NCBI RefSeq assembly: GCF_021018895.1
Contig: NC_079384.1
Coordinates: 20,937,140-21,001,139, forward strand
Length of the DNA stretch: 64,000 bases
Direction: 5' to 3'
Source of the DNA: Seriola aureovittata
Taxonomy: Eukaryota; Chordata; Actinopteri; Carangiformes; Carangidae
The notes under the pieces are model-generated. The model saw nothing but the letters and a program-made list of their open reading frames with translations. It did not search any database and was not told the origin of the DNA. Shown here piece by piece: positions 1 to 11,671 of the stretch (positions are counted from its first letter, which is position 1; each line of letters starts with the position of its first letter). A program made the position numbers and the translations under genes.

Positions 1-215
1 CTTCTACATCTGGCCAAATTCCAGCTGTTATCCTGACAGAAGACAGAATATTTTCTCTGTGTGTGCCAAAATTAGACCAGATGTGGAAGTATCATTTGAC
101 AATCATGGTGTATATGGGACAGATTTGGGCCATGGAACTGGGTGTATTCTGGGCCAGAAGAAAACAAGCATGCGGCCCAAGTATGGGCCGGATTTATTTT
201 ACTATCTGGGCTGAA
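1..215. repeat. Degenerate TGGGCC-rich dispersed repeat
   Basis: The first 215 bases carry recurring short words of the type TGGCC, TGGGCC and CTGGGC, spaced roughly 20-60 bases apart. I remember a teleost repeat built from alternating TCTGGGCC and ATGGGCC words, and this looks like a decayed copy running off the left edge. No end or target duplication is visible. Class unknown. Confidence 0.4.
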
Positions 216-894
216 GATCATTAATTTGCTCTTAGGACTTTGTCATGCTGGCCTGAGCACATCAGTTGATTATGAGTAATTGCCATTGCTTGCTTTCAGC
301 CTGGGTTTTTTTAATTGAGAGTTTTTAGATCCATAACAAATGAAGAGATGAATGGGTAAACATCAGTACCACACAAAAATATGATTAAACACAACCTCAA
401 ACAACACAAACACTCGACTTGTCAGTCAAACTGAAACACTGTCAGATCCTCATAACATTTGTGTGCAGCTCTCATGGCTGCTACACTTGAAACTGTAGTT
501 GCGTCTATACATAGACGGATCAGTGTGGAACCAGCCAGCAGGCCAGACAGATGGCGTTTCATGGCAAAACAATTTCCACTAAACAGATACAGACAGCCAC
601 CCCGACGGCTGGCAGCCGCTCGCTCTCTCCCCTGCTCTTCCTTTAACCTGGGCAATTAAAACGTTTCTCCCTCAATAACAGGGGAGAGGAGAGGAAAATA
701 CTGTAGATGCAACTCTCTCTGGTTAAACATATCATGCCAAATTGCGTTTCCATGGTAACTGTGGACCACATAGGCAGCAAAGAGAAAAAATAAAAAGGAA
801 GTTAGCTCAGGAAAAACACACACGATGCTGCGGGGACAGACCTCTGGGACTGTCCTTATTTCCACTCTGACCACTGCTGCCTTCCAAAGTTTGT
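216..894. other. Intergenic stretch, nothing recognised
   Basis: Open frames on both strands here (60-90 codons) overlap one another and show no domain or convincing splice pattern. I see no RNA gene and no obvious mobile element. Confidence 0.5.
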
Positions 895-961
895 CTGCAT
901 ATGTGTGTGTTTCCACTGGTGAGATGTGTGTGTGGTGGGTGTGTGTATGTGTGTGTGTGTC
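895..961. repeat. Impure GT microsatellite
   Basis: A GT-rich tract interrupted by TTCCACTG, GAGA and GGTGGG. The longest pure run is only about 12 bases, so this is an old, interrupted array. Confidence 0.8.
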
Positions 962-2150
962 CCTCAGGCATTACATTCAGAGAGGTCAATGACCTAAGGA
1001 GAATCAGAAACAACAAACAAACATGCAGAACAGCAAACAGACTACGACACAAACCTCCAGATTCCATTACATGGAACAAACTACCATGGGCCTTATGTCT
1101 ATGTGTACATATATATAGGCTATATCATATCATATGAGCATGTGTTGGTATTCCATACAGCTACATAAACAGCAGGTCCCTATGGAATAGGCACAGGCTG
1201 CTCTTTATTTGTCATTGACAGAGAGCAGCACAGTAAACAGACTGATGCTCAGGCTGATTCAGTGGAGACTGCATCAGTGTAAACATCTCCACAGGCTCAT
1301 GCTGGGCTCATTGTGCAGGCAGCGCTGCATATTCTATTTGCCTTGGTCTTTGTTGTTAATTAAGCTTTTGATTGGTGCTTCTAATTGGTATTGTCCGTCT
1401 TTCAGATCTCCTCTGTTTTCCGCGTCCTATCTTCCTATCTCTCCTGTCTCGTCTCTGTTTTAAATCTGATCTCGTTTGGTTTTATCTACAAATCCAGTCG
1501 GACTCATCACTTTTTATACACCTTATCCAAATGGCAGCAACAGGTAACTTCCTGGAAAAAAACTAAACTTGAGTTCTCAAACTCTGGAAAACAACATTAC
1601 CAAACTGTTATACACCTCTTTTATGAAACGTTTTATTAAGTCTATTTAAACGTTTTAATTTATGTGTTGGTTTGGGTCATTTACTCTGAAAGACACAAAC
1701 AGGTTGGAAGGTATAATGCTGTAAAATCAGACTTATCTTAAGGAGCCCTTGGTACTGTGCAGAGCCAGAGCCATAAACCCCTCAAAAAGTCAGTTGTCGC
1801 TGCCACCACTGGTTTTTGAACAGTCTTATGTAACTCCTTGTCTCTTGTGTAAATTTTTTGAGCGCAGGTTGATGTGTATGTGATTACTGTATTTATTTAC
1901 AGCTGGCTGTGCAACAAATTTAAATGAACAAATATATAAGCCGCTTGTCTGGACAGTATGGGAGACATTATGACTTTTATATTGAAAGGGCCATACTGAT
2001 AGTGTTACTGTACCCCCCAAAATTATTGACCAATCCTAAGCAGCCCTCCCCAAGTTATAGGCTGTCAGACAAACAGTAGTTACTGCAACAGAAAACATGT
2101 CCTCTGGTGTTACCTATAGATGTAGGTGTTGTTAGTAATGATGCTGATGC
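962..2150. other. Intergenic stretch, nothing recognised
   Basis: AT-rich sequence without a recognisable element. Short open frames at 1209-1463 and 1372-1639 overlap in different frames and have no domain, so I treat them as chance. Confidence 0.5.
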
Positions 2151-2366
2151 AGATGGCCCCGCCCACCCTGAGTCCGGTTCTGCTCGAGGTTTCCGCCTCT
2201 TAAAAGGAAGTCTTTCCTTGCCACTGTCGCCTAGTGCTGCTCTTGATGTGAATTGTTGGGTCTCTGAATAATATTATGAAGAGAAGGTCTGGACCTGCTC
2301 TATTTGGAAAGTGCCTTGAGATAACTTATGTTGTGAATTGGCGCTATACAAATAAAAATTGACTTT
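2151..2366 (+). mobile_element. L2/CR1-like LINE 3' end
   Basis: This segment resembles the 3' untranslated end of a LINE common in teleosts. Its recognisable words, in order, are GAGTCCGGTTCTGCTCGAGG, AGTCTTTCCTTGCCACTGTC, GGTCTGGACCTGCTCTATTT and TTGGCGCTATACAAATAAAA. The last is the element terminus. There is no reverse-transcriptase coding sequence upstream, so this is a severely 5'-truncated copy, as LINEs usually leave. The superfamily (L2, Maui-type) is from memory. Confidence 0.75.
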
Positions 2367-4321
2367 TCAAGCTACGATGAGCTATGATGTCTTCCACACA
2401 GCTGATAAACTCTACTTAACTTGATTTGTTTTAGACTTTGGAAATGAAATGAGAACAACAGTTATATATTGTACTGGCATGTCTTTGGACCACCTACACA
2501 TCGTCCTTGTAGACTGTAGCCTACAGTGTAAATGTAGGCACTGAGCAGCTGAAGCACTACAGTGGAAAGATGGCGGAGTTTGTATTTAGCTGTGATTGGT
2601 TAACTGAAGGAGGTGTCTGGGATCAGTCAGTTGCTAGAATCTGGGATCCCGAAAATATTGCTACAACAAATGCTGTGTCTGCACAGGAGGCGTAGAGTGA
2701 GCAGCACGTTAGCAGAGCAGCAGCAGCCTTCACAGGATGCATTCAAACACTGTGGGTCACCAACGTTTTTGTCAATACACAATCACTGCAGTTAGGTAAA
2801 ATGCAAGCTGTTACACGGCCTGTGTCGACAGCTCAATTGTTTAAAATGGAAGCAAATCTGTTCGTGCACATGCACTAACACGTACCACCCTCCCATTCAG
2901 AGGGGCGTGACTTTGTTCTCTGCTGAGGATGTCATTTTTCCACTATGCTTTTACATCGAAAATAACAGTTTGTTGATATATTATTGTTTAAAAATCTTTA
3001 AAAGGTGATATGTCAATGTAGTGCTCACAACTTGTTTCTGCTGCCCCCAAGTGGCCATGAAAATTAGGGATCTACCTAAACATGATTGTGGTCTTTATCA
3101 CCACGAAACTAAGAAATCATCATACAGTCAGATTAAGCTTATTTTCCCCTAAGATGCCAACAGCATCAGTTATACTGAGTCTGCAGTCAGCTCCACTAGT
3201 CAGATGTAATGATCCGTCAGCCTCATTGGGAACCATTGCAGTAACCACCGAGTACCCACATCCCCTACATATGGATACTATATAACAAAGATGGCACATT
3301 ACAAGCAATGCCAATGGTGTGAAATGGTGTGAAATGGTATACACTTCCTGTCTCCATCGGCATGTTATGATCGCTTGTTCATAACAAAACAACACAACAT
3401 TAGATACTATATGAATTTGTGCCTGCCTCGTTTTTATCTGCTGGCTCATATCTGATCACCCCAGTACAAGATCATATGAGTCTAATAATATTCAGATTTT
3501 CCCCTCCAAAAACAGTTAAATGATAATAACAGTAGTAGTATTATGAAGCAAAGAAACACAAGTTTTATTTGAGATTTAATTCATGGCTTCACATATAAGT
3601 CCCTCTAAACTTGTGTTTATGCAGTCGCAAGACGATGTCTGCAGTGCTGCCGCAGTGAAACCAGAACCAGAACCGACAGAGAGGAGAGAGATCTATGTTG
3701 CAATGTCTCGATTCCATGAGAGTTTGTTCCTGAGACAGAGACAGGTGTCGAGCAAAGTCAATTTTCTCCTGATCTGCCTGAAAAATTTTAGTGTCAGAAT
3801 GTCTGGAAGATCTCTGGCTTGTGAAAAATGGGTCAAACATTTATTTTAGAGACTATGGGGTGAAAGAATCATAATCTGTGATCACATTCACTTGTCTTGT
3901 TGGAGTGAATGGACTCAGACTTGCTGCTGGTCTCCTAAAGGGGGAGGGAGGTGGACAAACCCATGTGACTGCACTGTCTCCTTTCTCAACTGTCTCTGGT
4001 TTGAACTTTTATTCGTGACCACATTCATATCTTTACAATGATATACCACAACCGTTGTTTGTGTGATATTTGTTTGATCACACAGTGTATATTAGTTGAT
4101 ATTATAGCAACAGAACTGGTTGTTGGAGAAATCAAAATTTCATGATGCAAGAACTTGAGTTTTTAATGTCACTAATGAGCTGCTTCACACTGACTTTATG
4201 GAGTCATCAGGCGGGAAGATGAACTGTCGTCAGTTATTAATGCAAGAAATATCCTAATCTGCTTAGTTTGTGACAGTGAGGAAATTTTATACAAATCTCA
4301 TGTCTGTGCAGTACAGGAGAG
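2367..4321. other. Intergenic stretch, nothing firm
   Basis: No confident gene or element. The phrase CTGCCCCCAAGTGGCC near 3042 resembles a word often seen at ends of teleost repeats, but I cannot delimit one. The open frame at 3583-3849 has no domain and is overlapped by an equally long frame on the other strand. Confidence 0.5.
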
Positions 4322-4490
4322 TCAGGGCATGGTTAGCCTAGCTTAGCATTAAAACAGGAAGCAGGTTTCTGCTGGTGCCATGAAAACTGAAAAAGAATTC
4401 TCCTACCTAAACCTTTAAAGCAAAACTTTACACCTCGTTTGTTTAAATCATACACAGACAGATGTTAAGATGACATCAATGCTAAAAGAA
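4322..4490 (+). repeat. Dispersed teleost repeat with TTAGCCTAGCTTAGCA core
   Basis: The stretch contains TTAGCCTAGCTTAGCATTAA, then a purine-rich AACAGGAAGCAGG, then a CTCGTTTGTTTAAATC block. I know this order from a repeat abundant in percomorph intergenic DNA. This copy is diverged and its ends are unclear. Class unknown; probably non-autonomous. Confidence 0.55.
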
Positions 4491-5172
4491 GAAGAATAAG
4501 GTATCACAGTAAAGTGCGTTTGAAAAATCTCTTCATCAGCCTTTTTTTTCTTTTTCAACAGGCCAACAATCTCAGTCCAAACATCAAAAACTTTTCCTGG
4601 AATATTTTGTCTTTATATAGAATTTCTGCTTCTCTAAAGCCCACACTGCAATTCTACCCTACTTTAAGAAAGATTATCAAGCTCATGCAGCAGAAGTGCT
4701 AATAAAAGTCTCATAAAATAAAAATAAAAATCACCTCATATCATTATGCATCAAATCCTTTCCAACAGTCAAGACAGTGCAGCTCATCAACAAACAAAGC
4801 CACGCTGCGGTGTACAGTGCGTCCTGTGGGAGCAGCCTCCACACATCTCGCCCACTGTCACAGTATGATTTATTGAAATATTACCCCGACCAAATTAACA
4901 AACGGGGCTGGTCCTGTTCCCAGTCTGTAGCTGCCTGTGAATAACAAACACTGGGGGAATCCATGCGGACCACCACCCTGACACAACTCTTATGGATATT
5001 AATATTTTCTTTCCCTGTCACTGGTTATTTAGTTGCCAGCATTGCAACCCACTCTCCCCGTGGTACTGAGACAATCCATCCTGTCAGATTTACCCTGTTA
5101 AACAGGGGTGGGGGGAAGGATATGTGGCTGTGTGTGTGCGTTACTGAATGTATATTTTGTGTGCTCGTGCAT

Positions 5173-5173
<1 letters not shown>
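4491..5173. other. Intergenic stretch, nothing recognised
   Basis: AT-rich sequence with small A-rich runs (about 4720) and no supported element or exon. Confidence 0.5.

Positions 5174-5205
<32 letters not shown>
5174..5205. repeat. (GT)n microsatellite, about 16 units
   Basis: A pure alternating GT run followed by CTTGTGCGTGTG. Open frames reading through it on both strands are artefacts of the repeat. Confidence 0.95.
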
Positions 5206-5207
<2 letters not shown>

Positions 5208-5689
5208 TGTGCGTGTGTCAGTAGCAGGGGAGTGTTTTGAGAAGGTAATGAGAGTGTTGTGAGAATGTTATCAGGGGCTGTAAGAGGCCCACTGAGGCGT
5301 TTCAGGAGTGCTGCACTTTGAAAACCACTCTGAGTGAAGCCACTCGCGACCTGGAAGTGAAAGCAATTCCTCATCTATCTCATCCATCCTTCCACTGACG
5401 CTCCTCTCTTCTGCTGCTTGTCTTTCTCTTCCTCCCTTCTGCTTTATATGCTGCTCCACAACATTCCTTCCTTTTTTCCCCCTTACTCTTTATTTTCCAT
5501 CCGTTACTCTCTCTCTCTCTTTTCCTGCTTCTGACCATAATGGTCAAAAATAATTAAAAGAAGCTAAATTACTGTAATGATCCTTTGAGGAGAACATTTG
5601 AGAAAAGGTGCAGAATCATCAGGAACCAAAAAAGGGAGAAAAATGAACAATTTGGTCCATCTTATCTTTTTATTTTATTCCATTTATTT
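5206..5689. other. Intergenic stretch with C/T-rich tract
   Basis: Between about 5385 and 5525 the + strand is strongly pyrimidine-rich, including a short CT run near 5509-5520. No downstream exon is evident, so it is not a convincing acceptor tract. Confidence 0.5.
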
Positions 5690-5860
5690 TTTGGCCATTT
5701 TCTGGCTTTATTACCATAGGGACAGTGAGCGAGAAACATGAAAGTTAGGGAAGAGAAAGAGGGAATGACATGCAGTGAAGGGCCTGAGTCAGATTTGTAC
5801 CCAGGCCACTGTGGTAAAGACTGAACCTAAGTGGTATGCTCATTACCAGGTGAAGTCCTG
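5690..5860 (+). mobile_element. SINE-like repeat, family R1, copy 1
   Basis: In order: TTGGCCATTTTCTGGCTTTA, then a purine-rich block ending GGGAATGACATGCAG, then a degenerate B-box-like segment around GTACCCAGGCCAC, then ATTACCAGGTGAA. This order matches a tRNA-related repeat common in teleosts (canonical form from memory: GAACCCGGGCC then CTACCAGGTGAGCTA). Related copies lie at 15105-15274 (opposite strand) and 54225-54360. It is too decayed to be a tRNA gene. Confidence 0.65.
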
Positions 5861-6375
5861 GTGAGGTTATCAAAAGCCCAAAATGTAACTTGTGCCGCCA
5901 AGGGCAATACTAACTTTAGTAAAGTCAGTTAAAGTAAACCTTTGAATCTTAAGTTTAAAAAATATTGAAAATGATACCACGACCAACAATTTCTCCAGCA
6001 AGAGAGGTTGGTGAAACTCTGCTAGCAGTTGGGTAACATTAGAGCTTGTTTGCTGTTAAAGTTAAATTAACACAAGTGTTAGTAGGGCTAATGTTAGGTA
6101 TAATGGTAATTCAGGTATGTTTGATTTGATATGCTTATGTTAGCCTACAAAGTTGGGTCACGACACCTTGAGGCTGCTTCATTTCATGATTGCTGTGAAT
6201 GTCTGCATGTTTTTATCAGATTTTTTGTCAAGTTTGATTTGTGTGTGTTGCAGACCAACACTGTGACTGGGAAGAAAGAATTATTCCAATAACATCACAA
6301 CACCAATGTTAGTTAGAGCCAAGAGGCAACCTGAAAAATTAAGCTAACGCAACAGTGCTAAAAACTGCACTTCCT
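5861..6375. other. Intergenic stretch, nothing recognised
   Basis: AT-rich sequence with repeated GTTAG/TTAGC words and no clear element boundary. Confidence 0.45.
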
Positions 6376-6615
6376 TGAAGGGCCACTTGAGGTTGGGTCC
6401 AAGAGTGAGTGTTAAAATATCCAACTATCAACAGCAGAAATAAACATGTTTACAGCCTGGTACAAAAAAATGATTTTGGTCTCGATAGCTAATTTCCTCC
6501 ATCATGACAACTGTACGAGGGGTGAATTTCTATGCAACTCACCCATTTAAGTTTTATTAAAGTTTAAAGTTCTGCATAATTGAGGGCTTGCCCCTTTCAG
6601 TGACAGGTGGATGGG
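6376..6615 (+). repeat. Dispersed repeat family R2, copy 1
   Basis: Shares long blocks with 19125-19535 in the same orientation: TCTCGATAGCTAATTTCCTC, the CATGACAA block, an ACTCACC block, TTTATTAAAG, and AGTTCTGCATAATTGAGGGC followed by CAGTGACA. I remember this as a very common percomorph repeat. It begins after a GGCCACTTGAGGTTGGGTCC head. No terminal inverted repeat can be fixed. Confidence 0.75.
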
Positions 6616-6948
6616 CGTAGCTTTTCCACAAACCAGCATGCACCAACGTCTCAGCTTCACACACTATCTTCAAGCATTATCACGATTCATGTCACATTAC
6701 TTCGGTCCTTGGGATAGTCTGGCTGACTCTGTTTTGGGGGCCTCAGTTTTAAAACAAGGCACCTATTATTGGATAATGAAAGGGACCAACAGACTATTGT
6801 CCATGTAAGATATGAGCAATAAGATCAGACAGTCTGCCCATAAAATACTGATGCAGCACAGGTTTTGAAAAATTTTGCCACTTTACCTTAAACTGAGATC
6901 TGTATGCTACCATCCTGTTATTGATCATTCTTGCAAGTTTTTTAAGAA
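6616..6948. other. Sequence between R2 copy and decayed gene
   Basis: No feature can be supported. It may belong to the 5' side of the decayed gene that follows, but its translation shows nothing recognisable. Confidence 0.4.
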
Positions 6949-8615
6949 ATGCATGATATCCGCCAGTCGAACTGGAAAAAAGAAAAATCAGATGCACTTA
7001 CGGTTCCTGAAGCTGTGGTAAGCACCGTAACTGATGCCCTGAAAACTAAAGATCTCTTGAGTGCTTGCAATACTGTGACGCTGAAAACTGACGAAAGAAG
7101 AAAAAACTTGTTTAAGAATAGCTTTATAATTATGTTGAGCCAATGGCCATTTGCCTGGGACAGAATGAGGCAGGGAGAATGTTTTGCTAAATATGTCCCA
7201 ATCAAACAAACAATTGTGTTGCTCCCTCACTGACTCACAGTGAAAGAGAGATTCAATCAAGTACACTCCCATGGGCCATCTTAGGATGATCTTCGAGAAT
7301 AAATGGGATGGCACTAACATTAGGGAGAACTTGTTTAAGACATATGTCTCATCACTTGGTTTGATTCCATATCAGGATGCCTTTGAAGTATTAAATCTTC
7401 TAGGGTCTGGCAAGAAAAAAAAAACACAAGATACTCACAGTGTATCTCACAAGATTTCAAATATTTTGTCAAGATTTAGTCATGGCCCCCCTTATCAAAG
7501 ACCTAGAAAATTTCGAGGTCAGTGACACTGACTTGCCTGATGGAACAATCTTCAAAGGTGGAACCTTGTGCGCCATTGCAGGTGACAACCTAGGTTCACA
7601 CAGGACTGGACTTTCATGTACGTCAGCTGGTATTACTTCACTGTCTTGGCCGTGATCTTTTTGAAGGTATTGTGTCATCTACCTTGATTTGAATTGGCTA
7701 ATAAACCAGTTCCATTATCATGGTAATGATGCCAACAACAAACCTTGTGAAGTTAATCCAGAGTGAGAGAAGATTGATGGGCAGGCTGTGCAAGATTTAT
7801 GTGTTGACTGGAGAAAAAATAGGAAGTACAGGTCACGACAAAGCATGGCAACTTGTTTTTACAACTCCAAGAGATTGTAGAGTTGTTCTGTGCACTGGCC
7901 AGATAGGCTATTTAAGAGTTCTTATTGATGAATATGTCCATTTCAGACAGAATCACCCAATGCAGCTCAAGCATCATTGGATCTGACATTATCCAGAGCT
8001 TACTGTGCACCTTGGGCCACTCACTTTAGACATTATGACTTGAGAGTAAATACACATACTTTAAACAGTGTGCAAGGAAACTACATATCATCAAGGACTT
8101 TCTTCAACTCTTGCAGAAAGGCATCAGCTTCTTCAAGTTTGTCTGAGTGCTGGCACCTCCTTCCCACCAGCTGTTGCAGTAGAGAAGGGTACAGAGTTTT
8201 TCATGGGGGACTACAATGACAACATCAGAGAATCAGCTCACATCATACTTTTGAGCCAGAAAAACACTCTCATAGCCCGTGAAGTGACTGTGAAGGGTAC
8301 AAAATACAAAAAGAACATGTTCATTGTGATTGATGATGTTGAGGAGGAGCTTGTCTCTGGAAAAATAGTAATACTCATCCATAGAGATTCAGCAGTACTT
8401 TTTATTACAGAGAAATAAATAGCTGTGCATCTCCCTGAAATGTGTATTCACTGCCTGACACAAAGTCAGAAAAGCTACTGCTGTGTTAACCAAGACAACC
8501 TGCTTGATTACTATCCCTTACCTGAACACACTGTGGGTAGCAGGGCTTTAGTGGTTCCCTACAATTCTTTCCTCTTATTGTAAGTCAATGATATCCAAGG
8601 CCTGAAATGAGCACT
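6949..8615 (+). pseudogene. Decayed transposon-like protein gene
   Basis: Fragments on the + strand fall in a consistent order but in several frames. They include KYVPIKQTIVLL (near 7190), IPYQDAFEVLNLLGSGKKK (near 7350), PLIKDLENFEV (near 7490), LCAIAGDNLGSH (near 7568), EKIGSTGHDKAWQLV (7810-7855), LRVLIDEYVHFRQN (7915-7955), HYPELTVHLGPL (7986-8021), LAERHQLLQ (8107-8133), EVTVKGTKYKKNM (8281-8320) and CVNQDNLLDYYPLPEH (8482-8530). I remember this series from a large, uncharacterised, repeat-like protein family found in many copies in fish and other animals; I cannot name it securely. The frame changes at least three times, and from 7720 onward one frame continues with several internal stops (for example after KHHWI and before IAVHLP). 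The copy is dead. A duplicate of its 3' end lies at 9898-10100. A domesticated origin or an old tandem gene is possible; the decay is certain. Confidence 0.7.
8413..8615 (+). repeat. 203-bp direct repeat, upstream copy
   Basis: This segment is repeated at 9898-10100 with a constant offset of 1485 bases and no gaps. I count four mismatches in 203 positions. It covers the 3' end of the decayed gene, from just before IAVHLP through the VGSRALVVPYNSF segment, plus trailing sequence. It is continuous with upstream coding remnants, so this is the original position. Confidence 0.95.
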
Positions 8616-9897
8616 AGCCACCAGTTAACACTGATAAATTCTGGTTGTCTGTAGAAGGTTTATGAATTTTACAAGCCACTTTGTCAAGTTTCCATCAAAC
8701 GGTCTTTCACTAATGTGTTCTTTTTCTTTGTTTCAGGGACTGAGATGGTCGCACACATGGCCATACCCCTCTCCAGCCCATCACCCCCACCAGCAGCTTC
8801 ATTGTCTTACCTGTCAGACTGGAGTAGCCCATGCAACAAAAGTTTTCTCAGCTCTAATAACCTAAACATGGCCAGAAATATTCAAAATGCAAAGGGATGA
8901 ATGTTACCAGAAATCCATTCAGCCATCGCCGGTGGAAAGACACCAACCCCTGCAGAGCGACAGTAGATGGTGAGAGTTCTGGTAAATGAAATGAGGAAAT
9001 GTGATGCACTTAGTGCCTTAGTTTGACTCGACTTATTGCTGGTGGTCATCCTTTCTCTCCTTATTTAAGTGAAAACTCACATTGAAAACCTAAACCGTGA
9101 CATCAGCTTTGCACGCCACTGAGCATCAAGGTGGTCTGGATCCACTTGTGTTCATAAGTGATGATTTACCAACACCTAAGTACCGGATTTCAGCCAGAAC
9201 TTCCAACATAAGACTGATGATACTGTGGAGCAAAAACGCCAAAGATTGGAGGAGATCTATAGATGGGAAGGTGCAGGTGGGGTTGAAAGATACCATGGCC
9301 TGTAGTCTCATGGCGGCTGTGTCTACAATGTTGCCATATAACTTCAATTCCAGCTCCTGCCATTGAGGATATCAGAAACAACCTCTTCAATCAGAGGTAC
9401 ATATGTACTAATTTTGAGCTTCTCAGCTGGAAGAATGCGCGAGAGCAATCACAGAATACTTACAGAACAAACCTACCAACAAAGATATCCAGACTGTCCT
9501 CGCCCAGGGTGAGGACGCTGAGGTGGCACTCCATATTGTCCATCTGCCGATGGCCCACTTCACTGAGACCACAGATGGGCTCATCCTTCTTGCAGATGGG
9601 GGGCTATCTAACCAGTCATACTCCTTTAGGCAAAATTAAAGTGCGTCCTTCAGACAAATCTCTATAATATGATATATTTCACAACACATTGGCAAGATAC
9701 ATCCACTCTTCAAACACTGTGAAATTTGAACAGTATCTGAGATGTTGTGTATGAGGGACAGACGGTGGGAGCCCTAAGATTTCATCGCATGGGGAAACCA
9801 AGAGGTAAACTAGTCACATTTCTGCAAGAGTGAAATGCGCTGCACAAATTTTGACCCATCGGTTTCGGTTTAACTCGGCATTTCAAAGCATCAAAGA
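8616..9897. other. Segment between the two direct repeats
   Basis: About 1.28 kb that belongs to neither copy. An acceptor-like TTCTTTGTTTCAG ends near 8736 and is followed by an open stretch rich in Ser and Pro (8737-8898). Between 9460 and 9640 a frame reads DIQTVLAQGEDAEVALHIVH and then ADGGLSNQSYSF, ending at a stop. These look like further remnants of transposon-like coding sequence, but I do not recognise a family. There is no sign of function. Confidence 0.4.
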
Positions 9898-10100
9898 AAA
9901 TAAATAGCTGTGCATCTCCCTGATATGTGTATTCACTGCCTGACACAAAGTCAGAAAAGCTACTGCTGTGTTAACCAAGACAACTTGCTTGATTCCTATC
10001 CCTTACCTGAACACACTGTGGGTAGCAGGGCTTTAGTGGTTCCCTACAATTCTTTCCTCTTATTGTAAGTCAATGATATCCAAGGCTTGAAATGAGCACT
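9898..10100 (+). repeat. 203-bp direct repeat, downstream copy
   Basis: Second copy of 8413-8615. It differs at four positions: GATATG for GAAATG, AACTTG for AACCTG, ATTCCT for ATTACT, and GGCTTG for GGCCTG. Translated, it keeps LPDMC where the upstream copy has LPEMC, but has DSYPLP where the upstream copy has DYYPLP, so both copies have mutated since duplication. It ends exactly where the LINE fragment begins. Confidence 0.95.
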
Positions 10101-10400
10101 CCCATCCATTTCCAACTGCTTAATCTGGGGTTGGGTCGCGATGGTAGCAGGCCAAGCAAGGTAGTCCAGATATCCCTCTCCCCAGAAATGTTTCCCAGCT
10201 CCTCCTGGGGAATCCTGAGGCCTTCCCAGGCCTGATGAGATATATTATTTCTCCAGTGTGTTCTGGGCCTATCCCGGGGTCTTCTACCAGTTGGATGACC
10301 CTGGAAGACCTCCACTGGGAGGTAGCCTGGAAGCATCTTAATCAGATTCCCAAACCACTTCAACTGCCTCCTTATGATGTAAAGGAGCAGCATTTGAAGG
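10101..10400 (-). mobile_element. Rex3/RTE-like LINE 3' fragment
   Basis: The minus-strand frame reads LKWFGNLIKMLPGYLPVEVF, then GHPTGRRPRDRPRTHWRNNI, then QAWEGLRIPQEELGNISGER and LLPSRPNP. This is the C-terminal tail of RTE-clade reverse transcriptases (RWFGHV, GRRPRGRPR and RPDPR in intact copies, from memory). The + strand starts CCCATCCATTTCC, the complement of the GATG-type tail described for teleost Rex3. Only about 300 bp of the 3' end remain, so it is 5'-truncated. The encoded protein would be the end of a retrotransposon polymerase. Confidence 0.8.
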
Positions 10401-11485
10401 CAAACTTTTCTAAATTAACAGGTCTTTTAAAAGATAAAGCTGAAGCTCCAAGTCCTCTCAGGATAGAACTGAACTGGGTCTCCTCAGATTCAGCTGATCA
10501 TTTTGTTTCACACATAGTTTTGAGTGTTTCTGCTGGGTCTTAGGTAAATACAAGAGTGAGGAAGGATGATGCTGTTTTCAGGTCAGTGACAATATATACA
10601 GTGCTCACATGTAGCCTACGTGTGTCACTACTTTGTGTTTTTCTGAAGCCGATGCAGACAATTATAAGACAAGGAGTGCTGAAGCTGTCTGGGAGACTTG
10701 TGTGGAACAATACCTTGCTTAAGACTGAGTGGGGCAGGATTTACTCTATTTTTCTGGTGGATGTTTGGAGATTTAAACACCACATGAGCAGCTTCCAAAA
10801 TCCAAAAGCACTCTGTATGTCTGAGATTTCTCTCCTCCTACCCCGGTAAACATTACAATCCCAATTACCCACACTTACCAGCATTTGATAGGTGAATCTC
10901 TAAGCACATAAAGCTGTGTGTTCAGTAACTGAGTTTCATTAGCTCAGCCCACAGTTAGTTTGAAAGGACTAACTGATGAATCCCTGACAGGTACTTCCTA
11001 TATTCTGGAATGCCTAAAAAGTAGGTGTTTGGGTGACTCTGTCCTGGATAGTCTTGTATTTACGGGCCATTTCTTTACGCAAAAGTATCTATGTAAACAA
11101 TTAAATAACTGATAAATACACCGATCATCCATTTAATTTCGTGGTTGATGGGTATAAATGGATATATGTAGATAGATACTGGATAGTTTTTTTTTCACCT
11201 TGCCTATATGTCGTGACAGTTCAACCTCGACTGGTAAACTTCCAGAGAGAGAAAGAGGGAGAGCAGAGGAGAGTGAAACAGAGGCAGACAGAAAAAGACT
11301 TTTAATGGGGTCCTTCAAATTGAAAAGAATTCGCCCCTGGATGTGGGAATCCAATTCCCTCCAATCCAATGGGATTGGCATTGAGCATGGTAAATAAGGA
11401 TGGATTGTTTGTCCGTTAGCCCGCTGTGGCGTGAATCCGCTGCTTAAATGTAAAGTGACAGATCCACCCCCCCTCCGCACACTAA
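10401..11485. other. Intergenic stretch, nothing recognised
   Basis: No element or exon supported. A minus-strand open frame (11133-11498) is pyrimidine-driven and extends into an AC repeat. Confidence 0.5.
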
Positions 11486-11671
11486 CACACACACACACAC
11501 ACTTCTCTTTAAGTCAGCTTCTCTCTTTCACCTCCCTCTCTCTCACTTTCCACAGTTTCTGTCTCTATCACACACAGCCAAGACAACTACTCCTAATGAG
11601 GAAGCTAAAGTCACCTACACACACTCATGACTACTCACCCACAACCTTTCTCTACACACACACACACACAT
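11486..11671. repeat. Two short AC arrays in a C/T-rich block
   Basis: AC runs at about 11486-11502 and 11656-11670 flank a pyrimidine-rich stretch (11503-11580). All are short and impure. Confidence 0.8.
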
